Shown one piece after another: positions 1 through 11,935 of a stretch of 64,000 bases of DNA (its first letter is position 1; the number at the start of each line of letters is the position of its first letter). Under the pieces are notes generated by a model that had not been told where the DNA came from, searched no databases, and worked only from the letters and a program-made list of their open reading frames with translations. Origin of the DNA: Clitopilus passeckerianus (Eukaryota > Basidiomycota > Agaricomycetes > Agaricales > Entolomataceae); contig CALYLX010000149.1 of the NCBI GenBank assembly GCA_944990035.1, forward strand, positions 496,001-560,000, written 5' to 3'. The translations under genes were made by a program, and so were the position numbers.

Positions 1-279
1 AAGTCATCTCTGGGCCTCCATTAACACGTTCATCGTTCGTTTACTAGCTACGTTTCAATTCTTTGGGCAATGATCCCACAGCATGGTCACAGACTCGCCG
101 TTCCTTCAAACGGCGCCGAGCTGAGCCTGACTCCTCTCGATCAAACTGCTCTTGCACTCCAACCACCATCCGTCATCCTTGCTGAGGCCAAGCTCCAAAG
201 CAACGGTGACCGTTAGCGCATTTGGCATAGACCTCGTGATGTCCTACTCGTCCTTAATCAAAGAAGGTTCGTCCGCAAG

Positions 280-2112
280 ATGTCATTTCATGGCACGGCA
301 CTAACTACCACACTGACAGACCCAGCTGAGATTTTGCAAGGCATTTCCGCCTATTCCCCCCATGAAAGCAAGGAAAATGCTTTTGTGATGATACATAGCA
401 GGGTTACTGCCTTGCAAGAGATTTTGCTTTCATGCGAAAAGAAGATTAGAGAATGGCAAGCTTCGCATAATGAGCTCAATATTTTCGCAAAACTTCCGGA
501 TGACGTTCTCACCGAAATTCTGCTACATTTCGAGCACAACCTCGGTGATGCTGAAGATATATACCGGAAGCCAATACAGCTCCTATCTATCACCTGGGTT
601 TGCTCTCGGTTGAGGCGAGTTGCTCTCCAATGCCGGGCTTTCTGGAGACGGCCCATATTTCATCACCTAGACTATGCTCAGGAGTTGCTCAAGCGAGCTA
701 AAGACACGCCATTGACACTGACCGTCGCGAACGGTTTATCCCGGGCCAACCCTTCATTTAACGTCGATAGCATAAAATTGGCATTTGCGCACCTTTCCAG
801 AGCAGAAAAATTCGTTCTTTTCGATAACTTTGATCCCCGGGGAAATGGAAGATCGAAGACATTCATTCGCCTCAATTCCTTCACGTCCCTTTGCTTCGGA
901 GGCTCACTATCACCGCCTCTGCCCCTCTGCCGGGATACTACCCACGCGAAAAACTCTTGCAACAATGCACGTCTTTGCGATCTCTTCGTATCCGCAACTG
1001 GAATGTCTTCAGTTCATCCCTTGCCCAACTCCCAACGCTCACAGACCTCTTTGTTCATATTGACAGAGAGAGTTCCCCTCTCCACCGCTCGAATGCGCAG
1101 CAGACGTCCGTGAAACAACTCATTGGAGCGTTGAATATGCTTCCCAACCTCCGAAGATTGTATCTCTATAATGTATTGAAACAACTAGATGTTGAAGATC
1201 TGGAATGGTGCCAACGTTCAGCGATCAGTGCCTCCCTTCCGCAGCTGACAAGTTTCTCATTCTCTGCGGATCTCGACTCGCTATATAAGCCGCTCTGGGA
1301 TCGTATTCTCTATCCGGAGGCTACGGAAGTCGTGTGTTACACGCACTTGCAAGAGTTGCCGCCAGACACTCGCCAATTTCTTCTTCAACACGAAGTTGAG
1401 AATTCCAGGTCCCTCCTTCGCTCAGTGCGACAGCGGCTACATGGCCCCATCTCTCTGTTGCAGATAATCTTTATAGAGAAGAGAAACTCTTGTAGTCTCA
1501 CTATGTGGACTACTCCTCTGGATTCCGCTGATTCCGCGAAACCCCCACTTATTCTCTGGCTCCTCATCAGAGCAGCCCTTCGTATCATTCGAGAACTCCT
1601 CATCCTCCTCGATTTGCAGCACTTGCAGGGCCTGATGTGTATGCTTCCCTATTCCGATAGTGCTACATGGAAAACATTCGGACTGCTGGAAAATGTCCGC
1701 ATCCTGCGTGTTTCGCCAACATCGCCCAGCCTATCGGATATTTTGTCAGCTTCACAATCCACAGGAGGATGCGAAAACAAATAGTGCTGCCGCACTACGA
1801 GAAGAAGAGGATGCAAACGCGGAAGTTGAAGCAGCCAGCGCACCTTACTTTCCTGCCTTACGATCACTGCAAATCTACGATTGGAGCTTCTCCGGGACTT
1901 CCATAGTAGGGCAGTTCCAATACCCTTCTCTCAGAACAACACTGGCAGGCCTCATTGAATGTCTCAACAAGCGTCGAGATCGAGGTGTTGGGTTCATTGA
2001 TCTCCAGCTTTGTCGCCACTGTGCTGGGATAGGGCAGTCAGACATTGATCGAATACAAGAATTCGTGGTCAATAAGGTGGTGTGGAGCGATGAACAGAGA
2101 CTGACGTTCTGA
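280..2112 (+). pseudogene. F-box protein, broken by two frameshifts
   Basis: F-box proteins recruit substrates to SCF ubiquitin ligases; large F-box/leucine-rich families are typical of agaricomycetes. Frame 1 from the ATG at 280 gives an N-terminal helix followed by an F-box-like stretch (LPDDVLTEILLHF, about residues 73-85, then WVCSRLRRVAL). Around 830-870 the plausible continuation moves to another frame (HVPLLRRLTI, then leucine-rich repeat-like text such as LENVRILRV), and around 1745-1760 it moves back to the first frame (ALRSLQIYDWSF) and ends at 2112. I see no GT-AG intron at either switch. The first switch lies beside a CCCCGGGG run, which fits a 1-nt loss. It could be a pseudogene or carry two sequencing errors. 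The F-box assignment is good; the intactness call is less sure. Confidence 0.6.
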
Positions 2113-5100
2113 GAGCCTTTACATGGAGAGCGTCAAATCATTCATATTCTGCAGTATGCATCACCTTCTATACAAGTAGTACACGTGGTACCGACCTTTA
2201 CAGTGTGGCCACTCCACGGCGCATAAGACAGGACACATCGCATACGTCCCCTTCCCGAGTCCGACAACTGGGCCCCTGGAAGCGCGCTCGGTCATCCTCG
2301 CACAATTAAAAACACTTAAGACGTCCGGGAGGAAGGGAAGGAAGTACCTATTTCAGTTTCCGCATCTTGTCTTTACCTATTTTGTCGTGCATCGGCGTGG
2401 TTCTCTCTAGGTTGATCAGGGGAAAGTGTATGATGGTGGAACCTTATATTCTGGCTCAAAGGTTTATTGTGATGAAGCCATCCGTGACACCAGAAGATGA
2501 GATGACTTGAACGCTCCTCGGCAATGTGGTAAGTCCAAGGATGTTCTCAAGAAGTACTTTCAGCGCCACCGAGAATATTCAGATAGCAAACAGCGTAGAA
2601 TTGGTATTCCGTTTCAGAGTCAAGTTCAGGCCCAGGTTCGAGAATCGTTGCGATTGCATCGTGTCAGTTGACCCAACAAGAATAGTGCAAGTCTCCTCGA
2701 TGCTCGTTACCTCCTTCAGTCGGGCTCGGAATTCTCTCGGAAGCGAGGACATTCTGTGCCTTTCAAGAACTCAGCAAAAATCGATATGGAGATATTGGTT
2801 AGGTGGGCGTCGACTGATTATCGAGTAACGAGCGGCCAAAAATCAGTGGCTATCGTCATGAGAGCAACTCGAGCTTGGGAAAGGCTACCTCCTTACCATT
2901 TCGGAGAGGGAAAACATGAGTCCCCTCTTCAATTGCAGCCTGCGGCCATTCCATCTAAACGTGAAAGCTTGACACCGCCGAGTAAGGGTCTTCCAAACTC
3001 CTTATGAACTGGAGAGGGAATTGCCGAAACGGCTAGGAAGGCAGTATGGCAAACAGGAGAAAGACATACGTTGGCTTCGATTTTGTGCAGAATCCCGAAC
3101 CAAGCAATTCTCTCCGACCTGGCAGCAAGAATCTAGTTCTGTTTCATACGGGCCAATAAGTGGGCAGGTTTTGGGGTGCCGTACGTTCTCAACAAGTGTG
3201 TTCCTCCACTAATTCCATCAGATACGCATATAGGACCCAGGGAAAGATTAATGACACTACAACTTACCACACTACATGCATGCAACAAATTCATGTGTTT
3301 TCAGAATGTCGCGCCCAAGGAAACCTTTCCTATGAGATCTGATCTGAATCTGACGATATGGATCGATCGCGTGATAGTCAGAAAGCCTCCGAGGTCTAAG
3401 TATTAAGTCTTTGACTCTGCCACCAGTTGATTGTATCTCGACAAGGAGGACCCCACAAGAAAGTGGTTGATGATGACAAAAGGAGCGTATCGTGGTTCTC
3501 CCGCGAAGGTTTCCACGACGTTCCCTCGTTTACCCCAATTGCCATGAGGCTGATTCAATGATTGACTCGGAGTGTTCGGACATAAGATGGTCCAAAATCA
3601 GCCGGCTGGTGTGTCGCAGCGAAGTATTCTTCTCCGCGCGGGACGCCTTAACTTGAGACTACTACAATATTATAGAGAAGGATCGGGCTTCGACTTGCCG
3701 AATGAGAAACGATAAGCTGGGGAACACAGCTACGGATTGACCTCCTACGAGTCCATGTCCGAGGTAAAAGATGCGCATATCCTTTGTCATGCACTTGTAT
3801 CATGACCACCATGCACGTTTGTGGGCTCTCTCTCATTTTGGCGAATATGACCCGGCAAATCTCCACATTAATCTTTCATATCTTTCTATTGTGATTCACG
3901 AACTCGAACTGGTGATAGAAGGAAATACCATCCGTGACACAACCTTGGTCAGTCAGTACAGGTCACTGCGATAAGCTCAGCACCCACTTCTGGCGCTGGA
4001 ATCTTTGGAAAACCTTGAGAAAGCGGCCAAAGAAACCTGTTATACCCCTTCCATCACGTGTTTCCCTCAGAAAAAGGCGAGAAAACCGGCCTTTTTACTG
4101 TAGAAACTGTCCGGGAATAGGTATAACAGGTTTCTTTCACAAGATTTTCGACGGAAACAGTATCCGATGCCAGGAGTGACTCAGATTAGGAGTTCAGTTA
4201 GCCATTTCTGGGATGGACTCTTCAATCCCTATTGCTTGACAGATATCTTTGTCCTCGGGCCAGACTTGCCTTATACATGCTCATTCACTGGGGTGTGTAT
4301 TCTTCGAAATGGAAGGTGTTCTGCGATGTCAGCGAACGTGGAAGCACGCGTACACACACACACGCACTTGGAATGTATTCACAGCTATAGACTACGAGGT
4401 GCTGTGCACTTGAACTGCGCCCATGGCCTAGATGGCCCCATCACGTCTTCTGCCTGTCAATTGCGGCAATGCATGTGCAGACCTGTATTCTGTCGCTCTG
4501 TTTACTCTGGGATACCGTCGGCTGTGGAGACCGCTTGTGGCCGCCTCGGGTCTTGACGTCCGAATGAAAGAGAGTGGTAATATGTGTACATACTGAGGCT
4601 TCTGGAACGCCTGATCATGATTGTGATGAGGGGACTGGATCATGTATACCCCAATGTATTGCCCTTCTTTCTCCACTCTCCTGTGGTACTGGGAACTCCA
4701 GGAGGATTTCGGCTTGTTTTTTTTTTATCTGCATACCAGGTACTGATAGTGAGATCGGTATATGGCTCTGGGCATGAACAAAGCAGGGGAAGAACACCAC
4801 TGGCACTTTTTGGGGGCTGCACTTGCCATACGGAGGACATCACACGACATAATCCCTGTGTGCGTGCCTTGGTGCAATCATAGAGTTCTAAGTTCGGTCA
4901 TTTCAGGCTCGCTCCTTAATGTCAGGCCAAAAATGTGTTTCCGCCACGGCCGATCATGAACATAGGTATACGGTTAGGGGCGAACTGACACCAAAAACGG
5001 GTCCAGTGGCGCTCAGAACCTCAATGGTTCATAGCTGCACAAGCAAACGGGGTCCTCGCAGTCCCTCGAGTTGATACGTTGGCAGACAAAAGGTTCCGCT

Positions 5101-6292
5101 CTTAAGGTCAAATAGAGAACCTCACTCGGGACGGAAGTATTTTTTTGGACTTCTTTCTCCATCATGGTCAGATTTTCACTTGACCTTGATGTCAAAATCC
5201 AGTCTGTTATAGATCGCTATGACGATATCAGCCAAATCACTTCAGCGCCCCAGTCGACTATTTCTCGCGACGTTCGTGGGCAGCGATGGTGAGGGTTCAG
5301 GAAGAACAGGCCTGAAGTAGAGAATCCACCTGCGGTCTCGCGGTCAAATTTCGGAAATTCAGTTTTGCATTGGTTTTGCATGCCGAATTGCTCGGGTAGG
5401 CAAAGATTGTGTACACGTGCAGCGCTGATCAAGGTTGCTGTCGACATTCGATTAAAGCTGAATGGATTCATTGCATTTCTCGCCAAGGACTCTGATGCGC
5501 CTGGTGAGCCTATAAACTTTAATTCTTGAGACACAGCGTACGACGAGAGAGCTGGATGAGAGCCTCATTTCCTCAACAAGGCCCAGGCATACGTAATGAT
5601 CTCTCGATCTTCGATGTGCGCTCTGATATGTCATCTGCACCCGACGTCAATTTACTTTCCCGTAATCTGCGCGTTCGCATACCATGGTACTTCAACTCTT
5701 GACTTCAGCCAATCCCGCCTTCCACATTCGAAAATCCAGTGGTCTAAATTGACCGGCTGACTCAGCTACATTGACACTCCTTCTGATGCTTTCGTAGATC
5801 TCGCCCGATTTGGCCAGTGGAATATGTATATGCCAATCGCTTAGATAAAAAACTAAACCAACCTCACAACAGATCCTCCACAACTTGGACCTAGCCCATC
5901 CCTGCTCCAACGACGCACATCGTACACATCTCAGGCTCATCCCATCCTTACGTCTCAAAGTATCCAACGAGTGATCTGCGGTGTTTTGCTTGCCGTATTG
6001 AGTGAGTCTCCTGGTTTCTTGAGGCGGCCACGTCCGGAGGTTGGACCGCGCGATATGAGCCTTCTGAAGTTTGGGGGTCGGTTTCGAGGGAGTGGTGCAT
6101 GTGTGAAGGCCGTTTCTTATCTGTTTTTCAAATTCCTGGATGGTGGCGGCAGCGAAACCCCCGTCATTGGGTTAGCCAAACGCTACCGATGGGATCTGAT
6201 TGGAGCAGATGCCTAAACCGTAACGATATATGGCGAGCTTCGCTGATCATTTATTTTCTTGTTCGTCTAGAAGTTTTCAGTGAAATACAAAC
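2113..6292. other. long intergenic stretch without a supported gene
   Basis: About 4.2 kb with only short ORFs in all six frames, none with a recognisable motif. It holds a short CA run near 4352-4363 and the inverted-repeat element at 4029-4137. Two minus-strand ORFs (5217-5534 and 5692-5967) are about 90-105 codons long but show no domain, no clear splice pattern and no start context, so I do not call them. Confidence 0.5.
4029..4137. repeat. hairpin (foldback) element with 18-bp perfect inverted repeats
   Basis: AAAGAAACCTGTTATACC at 4029-4046 is the exact reverse complement of the bases at 4120-4137. Nested inside, AAAAAGG and CCTTTTT form a second stem. The full length is 109 bp. It could be a small MITE-like element or a structured RNA; no target-site duplication is obvious. 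Confidence 0.75.
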
Positions 6293-7374
6293 ATGAACTC
6301 TATCGAACTGTCTATTCCCGTCGACACTTGCATGCTTGTCAAATGCGACAAGTGTGGCAAGACCACCTGGAAAGTAAGTCTTTCACAAGATCTCTTCGCA
6401 ACCCCAAAACTCCGATGGGGTTCTTCCCAAACTTGATTGCTCTTTTTGCTCCCTCGTTCTAAATCTTCACCGGTTGCATGGGGCGTCCCAGTTTGGACTG
6501 TTCAGAGCACACTCTCGATGTCACGACGCATCGTCGCTGTTACATTTGCTGTGCCTTGACGCTCGTCATGTACATTTTTATTCTCGGCACGTCGGTGCAT
6601 GCTACCTGTCTTCTGTTCAGGGCAGCTGTCTCGTCTTTACCTTTACCTAGCCAATGAGGTCCCAAGCAGCAGGAACCTGGATATCATTCATCAAGTTTAG
6701 ACTTTGATGTCGTCGGCCTGAGTGATCTTCGTCTTGGTCCACTCGCTGTCATGGAGGCATTTTTGTGCCCTCATTTCCTGTATGATTGCCACGCTTGTGT
6801 TTGGGTGGGGATCGGCTCACGTTCTGGCCTCTCTTCTTACCTTGGGAAGGGTTTCACCGCAGCCAGTGCGCGTTTGACGGATTTATTTCGTGCTTTTCTC
6901 CTTGGGTCGGTCTCTCGACCACCTGGCAATTATCTTCGACTGTTTCTTCCGTTCTTCTCATTAACATCTTCACCCTATCCTCTTGGCTTTGATGCATCAT
7001 ACGTGCCTCTAACGAACCACTTCTTTTCGCTTTCGCAACAGGGATGTGGTGCACATGTGGAACAGGTGAGTAAGATCGACTCTGCACTGTTTCTGCGAAG
7101 ACTTCTGTTCTAAGGGTCCACCTTCGGTCCCTGCGCTTGGGCTGGCGCAAAGTTGGGCACCATCAATCAACCGTCGAGTTAATTGAGTGCCGGAATCTAG
7201 GGTGCACGCCGCCTGCCTGGCGAAATGACACTGATATCTCTGCGTCGGCGTTGGCCGAAAGCATTCATTTGCCTTGTTTCGTTCGCTGAAGATACTTTTA
7301 CTAACCTCCGTGGTGTATTGAAGGTCATGAAAGACGTCAAGGAAGAAGAAAAATGTACCTGTAAGAGAGATTAG
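6293..7374 (+). CDS. small conserved Cys-rich protein (51 aa, three exons)
   Basis: Exons 6293-6373, 7042-7065 and 7324-7374 give a 51-residue protein. All introns are phase 0 with GTAAGT, GTGAGT and AG ends; the second begins GTGAGT after the CAG codon. The product carries CDKCGKTTWKGCGAHVEQ and ends KCTCKRD, so it has two pairs of cysteines plus a CGAH centre and could bind a metal. I recall this CxxCGxxTWxGCGxHV...CTC pattern from short uncharacterised proteins of fungi, plants and bacteria; no function is known to me. The middle exon is only 24 nt, and the first intron (668 nt) is about ten times longer than most introns in this window. It lies just upstream of the kinase gene on the same strand. 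The motif continuity across three exons makes the model strong. Confidence 0.78.
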
Positions 7375-7638
7375 GATGTGCAGCGAAGATCTAGGTGGTT
7401 ACAGAGGATTTAGTTATCATGTGAGAAATTGCCATACGCGGTTATCGAAGATTGTATTGGAGGGTATTCGGGGTCCCCATCATTCAGCATCCACATTCTT
7501 TCGAAATCGAAATCTCTGTCCAAATATATCAATTCGGTAATATACATACTCACTCCGAGTCTTCCTCAATATTCTGGTATCCTGCATGCCGCCATTCCTT
7601 TTTCTTTCTCTGGTTTCTCCCCTTCGACATCGCCAGTA

Positions 7639-10600
7639 ATGACAAGCGTAAAACAGCAGGCGATGGCGGCCAGTAGCAGCTCAATCCTAAACCCTGATAT
7701 GAGCAGTGTAGCCTCAAGCAGCACTGACAACCGACCATCGTTCGATCCAACAGAAGTAAAGACGACGAACGCGCTGGAAGCATACAGAGATGAAGGGAAA
7801 GCTATGTTGAACAACTATACACGTCATGCGAAGATTGGTGGAGGGCAGCATGGAGAAGTTTATCTGTGCTACCAGATGAACCCTCAATATCCTCCTAAGC
7901 ACCCAAAGCGTCGAGTTTGCGTCGTGCGTGTTCCGTTTCCCTGCCTCAGTTCTGCAGAAAACTCATGAATACTACGAAATACTGCTCTGGCGACGTCCTT
8001 AGGCAATCAAAGGTGTCAAACGCGACGATCCCCACGACAGGAAGCTCAAGCAGCTTCGCCAACAACGGCACCAGCTTCCCATAACATCTACGGCACACAC
8101 GCCTCTTGCGGATAAGCTGGGAACGGCGGAAGCAAAAATTCTGAAGGAAATTGCGATAATGAAAAAGTGCAGACATCCGCATGTCGTTCGCTTGTTGGAG
8201 GTGATTGATGATAGGATGCACACCAAAGTCTATATGGGTGAGTCCCCGTTTCAGCTTTTTGGGGGATATTCGGACGGTTTTACGTCCTTTCTCCTCCACG
8301 TTACCCAAAGATCGAGCTCATGTTGATTTTGCTTAGTGATGGAGTTCCTAGACGGAGGCGAAGTCCGGTGGCAAAACAAACAGAACAATCCCATACTGTC
8401 GATAGCGCAGACGAGGAGAATAATGAGAGATGCTATTCTTGGGCTAGAGTATCGTACGTGTCTTTTCTAACTACCTTGGCGTGTCAAAATGTGCATATAT
8501 GCGCTTTCTTTCGCCCTTGCTATTTGGTTTCGTACGTACTGATATTTCTCCTAGTGCACCACCAAGGCATCATACACCGCGACATAAAACCCGCCAACTT
8601 GCTCTGGACCCGCGACCGCAAATCAGTCAAAATTGCTGATTTCGGTGTCTCCCACTTTTCGTATGCGCAGCGCCTGGCAGCCCTTGGTCGCAGGCATGCC
8701 AATGGAGCAGCAAAGATCAGGGGTGAAAATGGGGAGGAAAACGACAACGATGAGGCCGTGGAGCCAATACTGCTCGACGAGAGTGATCTCTCTCGAAGAG
8801 CCGGGACACCTATGTTTCTTGCACCAGAGATCGTCAATAACTTCCTGAACCCCGAACTCGACGATGCGGCTGCCTCAACCTCGAACGTCAGTGAATCAGC
8901 TGGAAAGACACCCACTCTGAACGGGAACTCTAACCATCGTCACTATGGAGCGCATGCATCCACAACTTCTATCAACACCAATGGCCCCCAACCGCCGTCT
9001 CGTCGGCCTTCGTCTCCGCCACGGCCCATTGATAAAGCCATCGACATATGGGCCTTGGGTGTCACTTTCTATTGCCTGCTGTTCGGTAGGGTCCCCTTCC
9101 GGCCAGACAGCGACAACCAATCGGAGTGGGGGTTGTACCATGCTATCGGGACGAAGGACTGGGCAGTCAGGGATACAATGGGTGCCGACAGGATCTGGTG
9201 CGGGAGCAACCCGAGGCGGAGGAACAAGGAGGAGGAGAGGCAGCAGAGGACACAGAGGGTAGATGACTGTACAATGGAGGCAGAGGCGGAAAGGTGGAGG
9301 CTACCAGAATGCGACCCAGACGACCTCGAGGAGGAGGAGGATAGCGGGACCGAGAGCGAAAAGGAAAAGAGCAGGCTCACGAGCACGGGAGAGGGGGATG
9401 TGATTATTACTTTGTTGGAGAAGTTCTTGCAGAAGGACCCTAGAAACAGAATAACGCTTGCTGCTGCGAAGGTAGGTGTCATCCGCTTTCAAAGATTCAT
9501 AGGTCCTCATACTTGCTTTAGCGTGACAGTTGGTTTCTCGTGGAGATCGCTGAACCAAAGGAGTGGATTGAGCTCACAGCGCCTCGACGCAAGATTACGG
9601 TTTCTGCCTCCGACGCGTCGGAAGCCATGCAGCCGGTGCACTTCCGTTGGAAGTGGAACAAGGTCGGCAGGCGCATATCATCACTGTTCAAAAGCAGCAA
9701 ACCTCCACCGACAGATGCCAGGGAGTTCCTCCTTGGTACTAGCACCGTACGAGGATATTCACGGTCCAGAAGAGAGGAGTATGACGATGCACGAGGCCCC
9801 GTGAAATCCGATCCTGCAGTGAAAATCAGGCGTTACAAGAGCTCGACTACAGCGTCGATTGCCAGAATTAAAACGAACACCTCTCCTTCATCGCCAGACC
9901 CCGGAACAAGTTTTTCGTGGGATAGCCCATCGCCTGTAAGAGCTGCTGCTCAAGCATCGCTCAAGGGCAAAGAACGTGTTGTTGATCCTGCCGAGCGTGC
10001 AGCTGCCGGGAAGAGGCTCCAGTCCAAGTCCATAGACCGGTGGCCCGGTGGGCCCTCCTCTATGCAGACTGGATCTCGTTTGACGGTGGCGACGAGACAA
10101 GGACCAGACTCGTCGAGCAAGAGCACGTCGGCGATAGACGACCAGGGCATTGCTGCGCAACGACGAGGATCTCTGCCTTTCCTCTATGCTTACCGAAATC
10201 GTGATCAGAAAACGAGCGCTGCCAACACCGGAGCATCGTCCTCGATCGCATCCAGTCCTACGGATGCCACTGGTGCTTGGTATAGCAACCAGATTAGCAG
10301 GGCAAGCAGCAAGTCCAACTTCCAACAGTCGGCTGCTGGCCCCCCAAGGTCCCGCACCCGGTTCGCGCAGCTAGTGGGCGCTATTTCTAGTTGGCGGCCG
10401 AGCAGGTTCTCGTCTTCGAGCACCTCGCCGACGGAGTCCGAGAAGAACATCAAGCGCGGTATCGGTGTTACACCAACTGCGTACAATAGAGCCCGAATGA
10501 GCGAAGAAGCACTCGCTATGCATCGTTCACCTGCTTACTCACCTCGCGACGTCGACCCCTCTGCCTCCGGCGTGCTCACCCCCGACCGCCGCGCTTCAAG

Positions 10601-11087
10601 TTGGGGACAAGGTGATACGCCTGACAATCACAACATGCTCGGCATACCTATCGTACGCAGCCTCGACTCAGCTCTGCACCCAGAAGGCCCCGGTCGGATT
10701 GTCTCTGGCATGAAGGGGCTTTCCTTGGCGAACGGGTACAACGGAGATATCGTGGATGACGAAGACGAGGAGGAGGATGAGGAGCTTGGACCTGCTTGCT
10801 ATGATGACGATTCTTCAACTATAGCGAGTGGAGGCGACCCGGATGACGACGATCTTGGAGATGTCATTCGCAGTGATTCGGGTGGGGAGATTCTTCAGCC
10901 AACTTGGACGGAGGACCACGATATCGACATGAGTGAAGATGGGGACAGTATGATCCAGGAGCATGTCATCCACAGTGCGCCATACGGAGAGGTGGTGACC
11001 GGTGACGAAGAAGAGGAAGCAAGTGCTGCCTCCGATTCCGAGGACGAAATGGCACCTGTAACGTTCTCGCCCCGGAAAAGGACTTGA
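7639..11087 (+). CDS. CaMKK / SNF1-activating-type serine/threonine kinase
   Basis: Exons 7639-7923, 8003-8237, 8337-8453, 8555-9471 and 9522-11087 give 1039 residues. The kinase domain spans about 62-525: glycine loop IGGGQHGEV (66-74), Lys98 in VAIK, HRDIKPANLLW (220-230), DFG (241-243) and TPMFLAPEIV. All catalytic residues are present. Long inserts lie between DFG and APE and around HRDIKP-distal loops, and the wording HRDIKPANLLW with DFGVSHFS is typical of fungal CaMKK-like kinases (Ssp1 of fission yeast, Sak1 of budding yeast), which phosphorylate the AMPK/SNF1 activation loop. The 500-residue tail is Ser-rich with acidic blocks and probably disordered. The in-frame ORF extends upstream to 7429, but the ATG at 7639 gives the Ser-rich start expected of the family. 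It converges with the minus-strand coiled-coil gene. Confidence 0.88.
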
Positions 11088-11935
11088 AGGGGCAGATGTA
11101 TTCCATGATCTTCTTTTTACATCTCTCACTTCGACGTTGTGTATTTTTTCAAAACCTTCTGCGGACTATTATCATTTATTATTCACGGAGAGCTTTTGTT
11201 CCTTTTACCTCCTTTCTTTCCACATACCAATCTTGTCCTCAATCAGCATTTATCACGCACACACCTCCACTCACCTACGCAACTACTTATGAGAACTTCA
11301 TCTTTTCTGGCCACCTTTAGACGCCATCCAATTTCTCTTCTGTATCGATTAACTAGAAGTATCAACTCCACACTTCTTAGACTATGTTGGCAACAACTGT
11401 TTTGTTTTGTCAATTGTACACTATATTACAAGGCTTGCATTTGACGTGAAAGGCAATTAGACCGACTACTTATTAGTGAAATAAAAAGGGTCATGAATAT
11501 ATATACAGGTATCTACGAGGAGACGAATCCCGGAGATTTAGGTCCATGTTGAGAAGGGGTCATGGTTGGTATGCTTGATGTTCATGGACCGGGAAAGGAG
11601 AAAGGATGGTAGGACCGAATATGAATATAGAAAGCTTAAACGAATGTAAGGGCATGTGATTGCATAGAAACAATAGATCAGAGGATCGAAGCATATGTAC
11701 AAAAGTCAATATCAAAAGACATGGGGTATGGAGGGCCAGAAGTTTTAGCAATCGAATGAGTGAGGGGATGGTAACAGGGGAAGTAGAAACGAGGTCAAGA
11801 TGTGATCAAGAGGTGGCTACAAGGTAGCCAGGGGAAGAAGGTCGCGAATGGTAAGCAATACAACCGAGGGGAGTCAGAGAGGGGTGGCGTAAGAAGAGAT
11901 GGACCTGAACACCGGATAATGAACCACACGAGAGA
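11088..11935. other. convergent 3' region
   Basis: About 850 bp between two converging genes. It is T-rich after the kinase stop and holds no ORF with recognisable content; it presumably contains both 3' UTRs and polyadenylation sites. Confidence 0.5.

Noticed and set aside
8320..9804. A separate 494-codon kinase ORF
   Set aside because: Its start reads the wrong frame of exon 3; proper splicing gives the kinase text VMEFLDGGEV and a longer gene.
9069..10486. Long minus-strand ORFs opposite the kinase
   Set aside because: They are shadows of the Ser-rich and acidic coding strand and show no domain.
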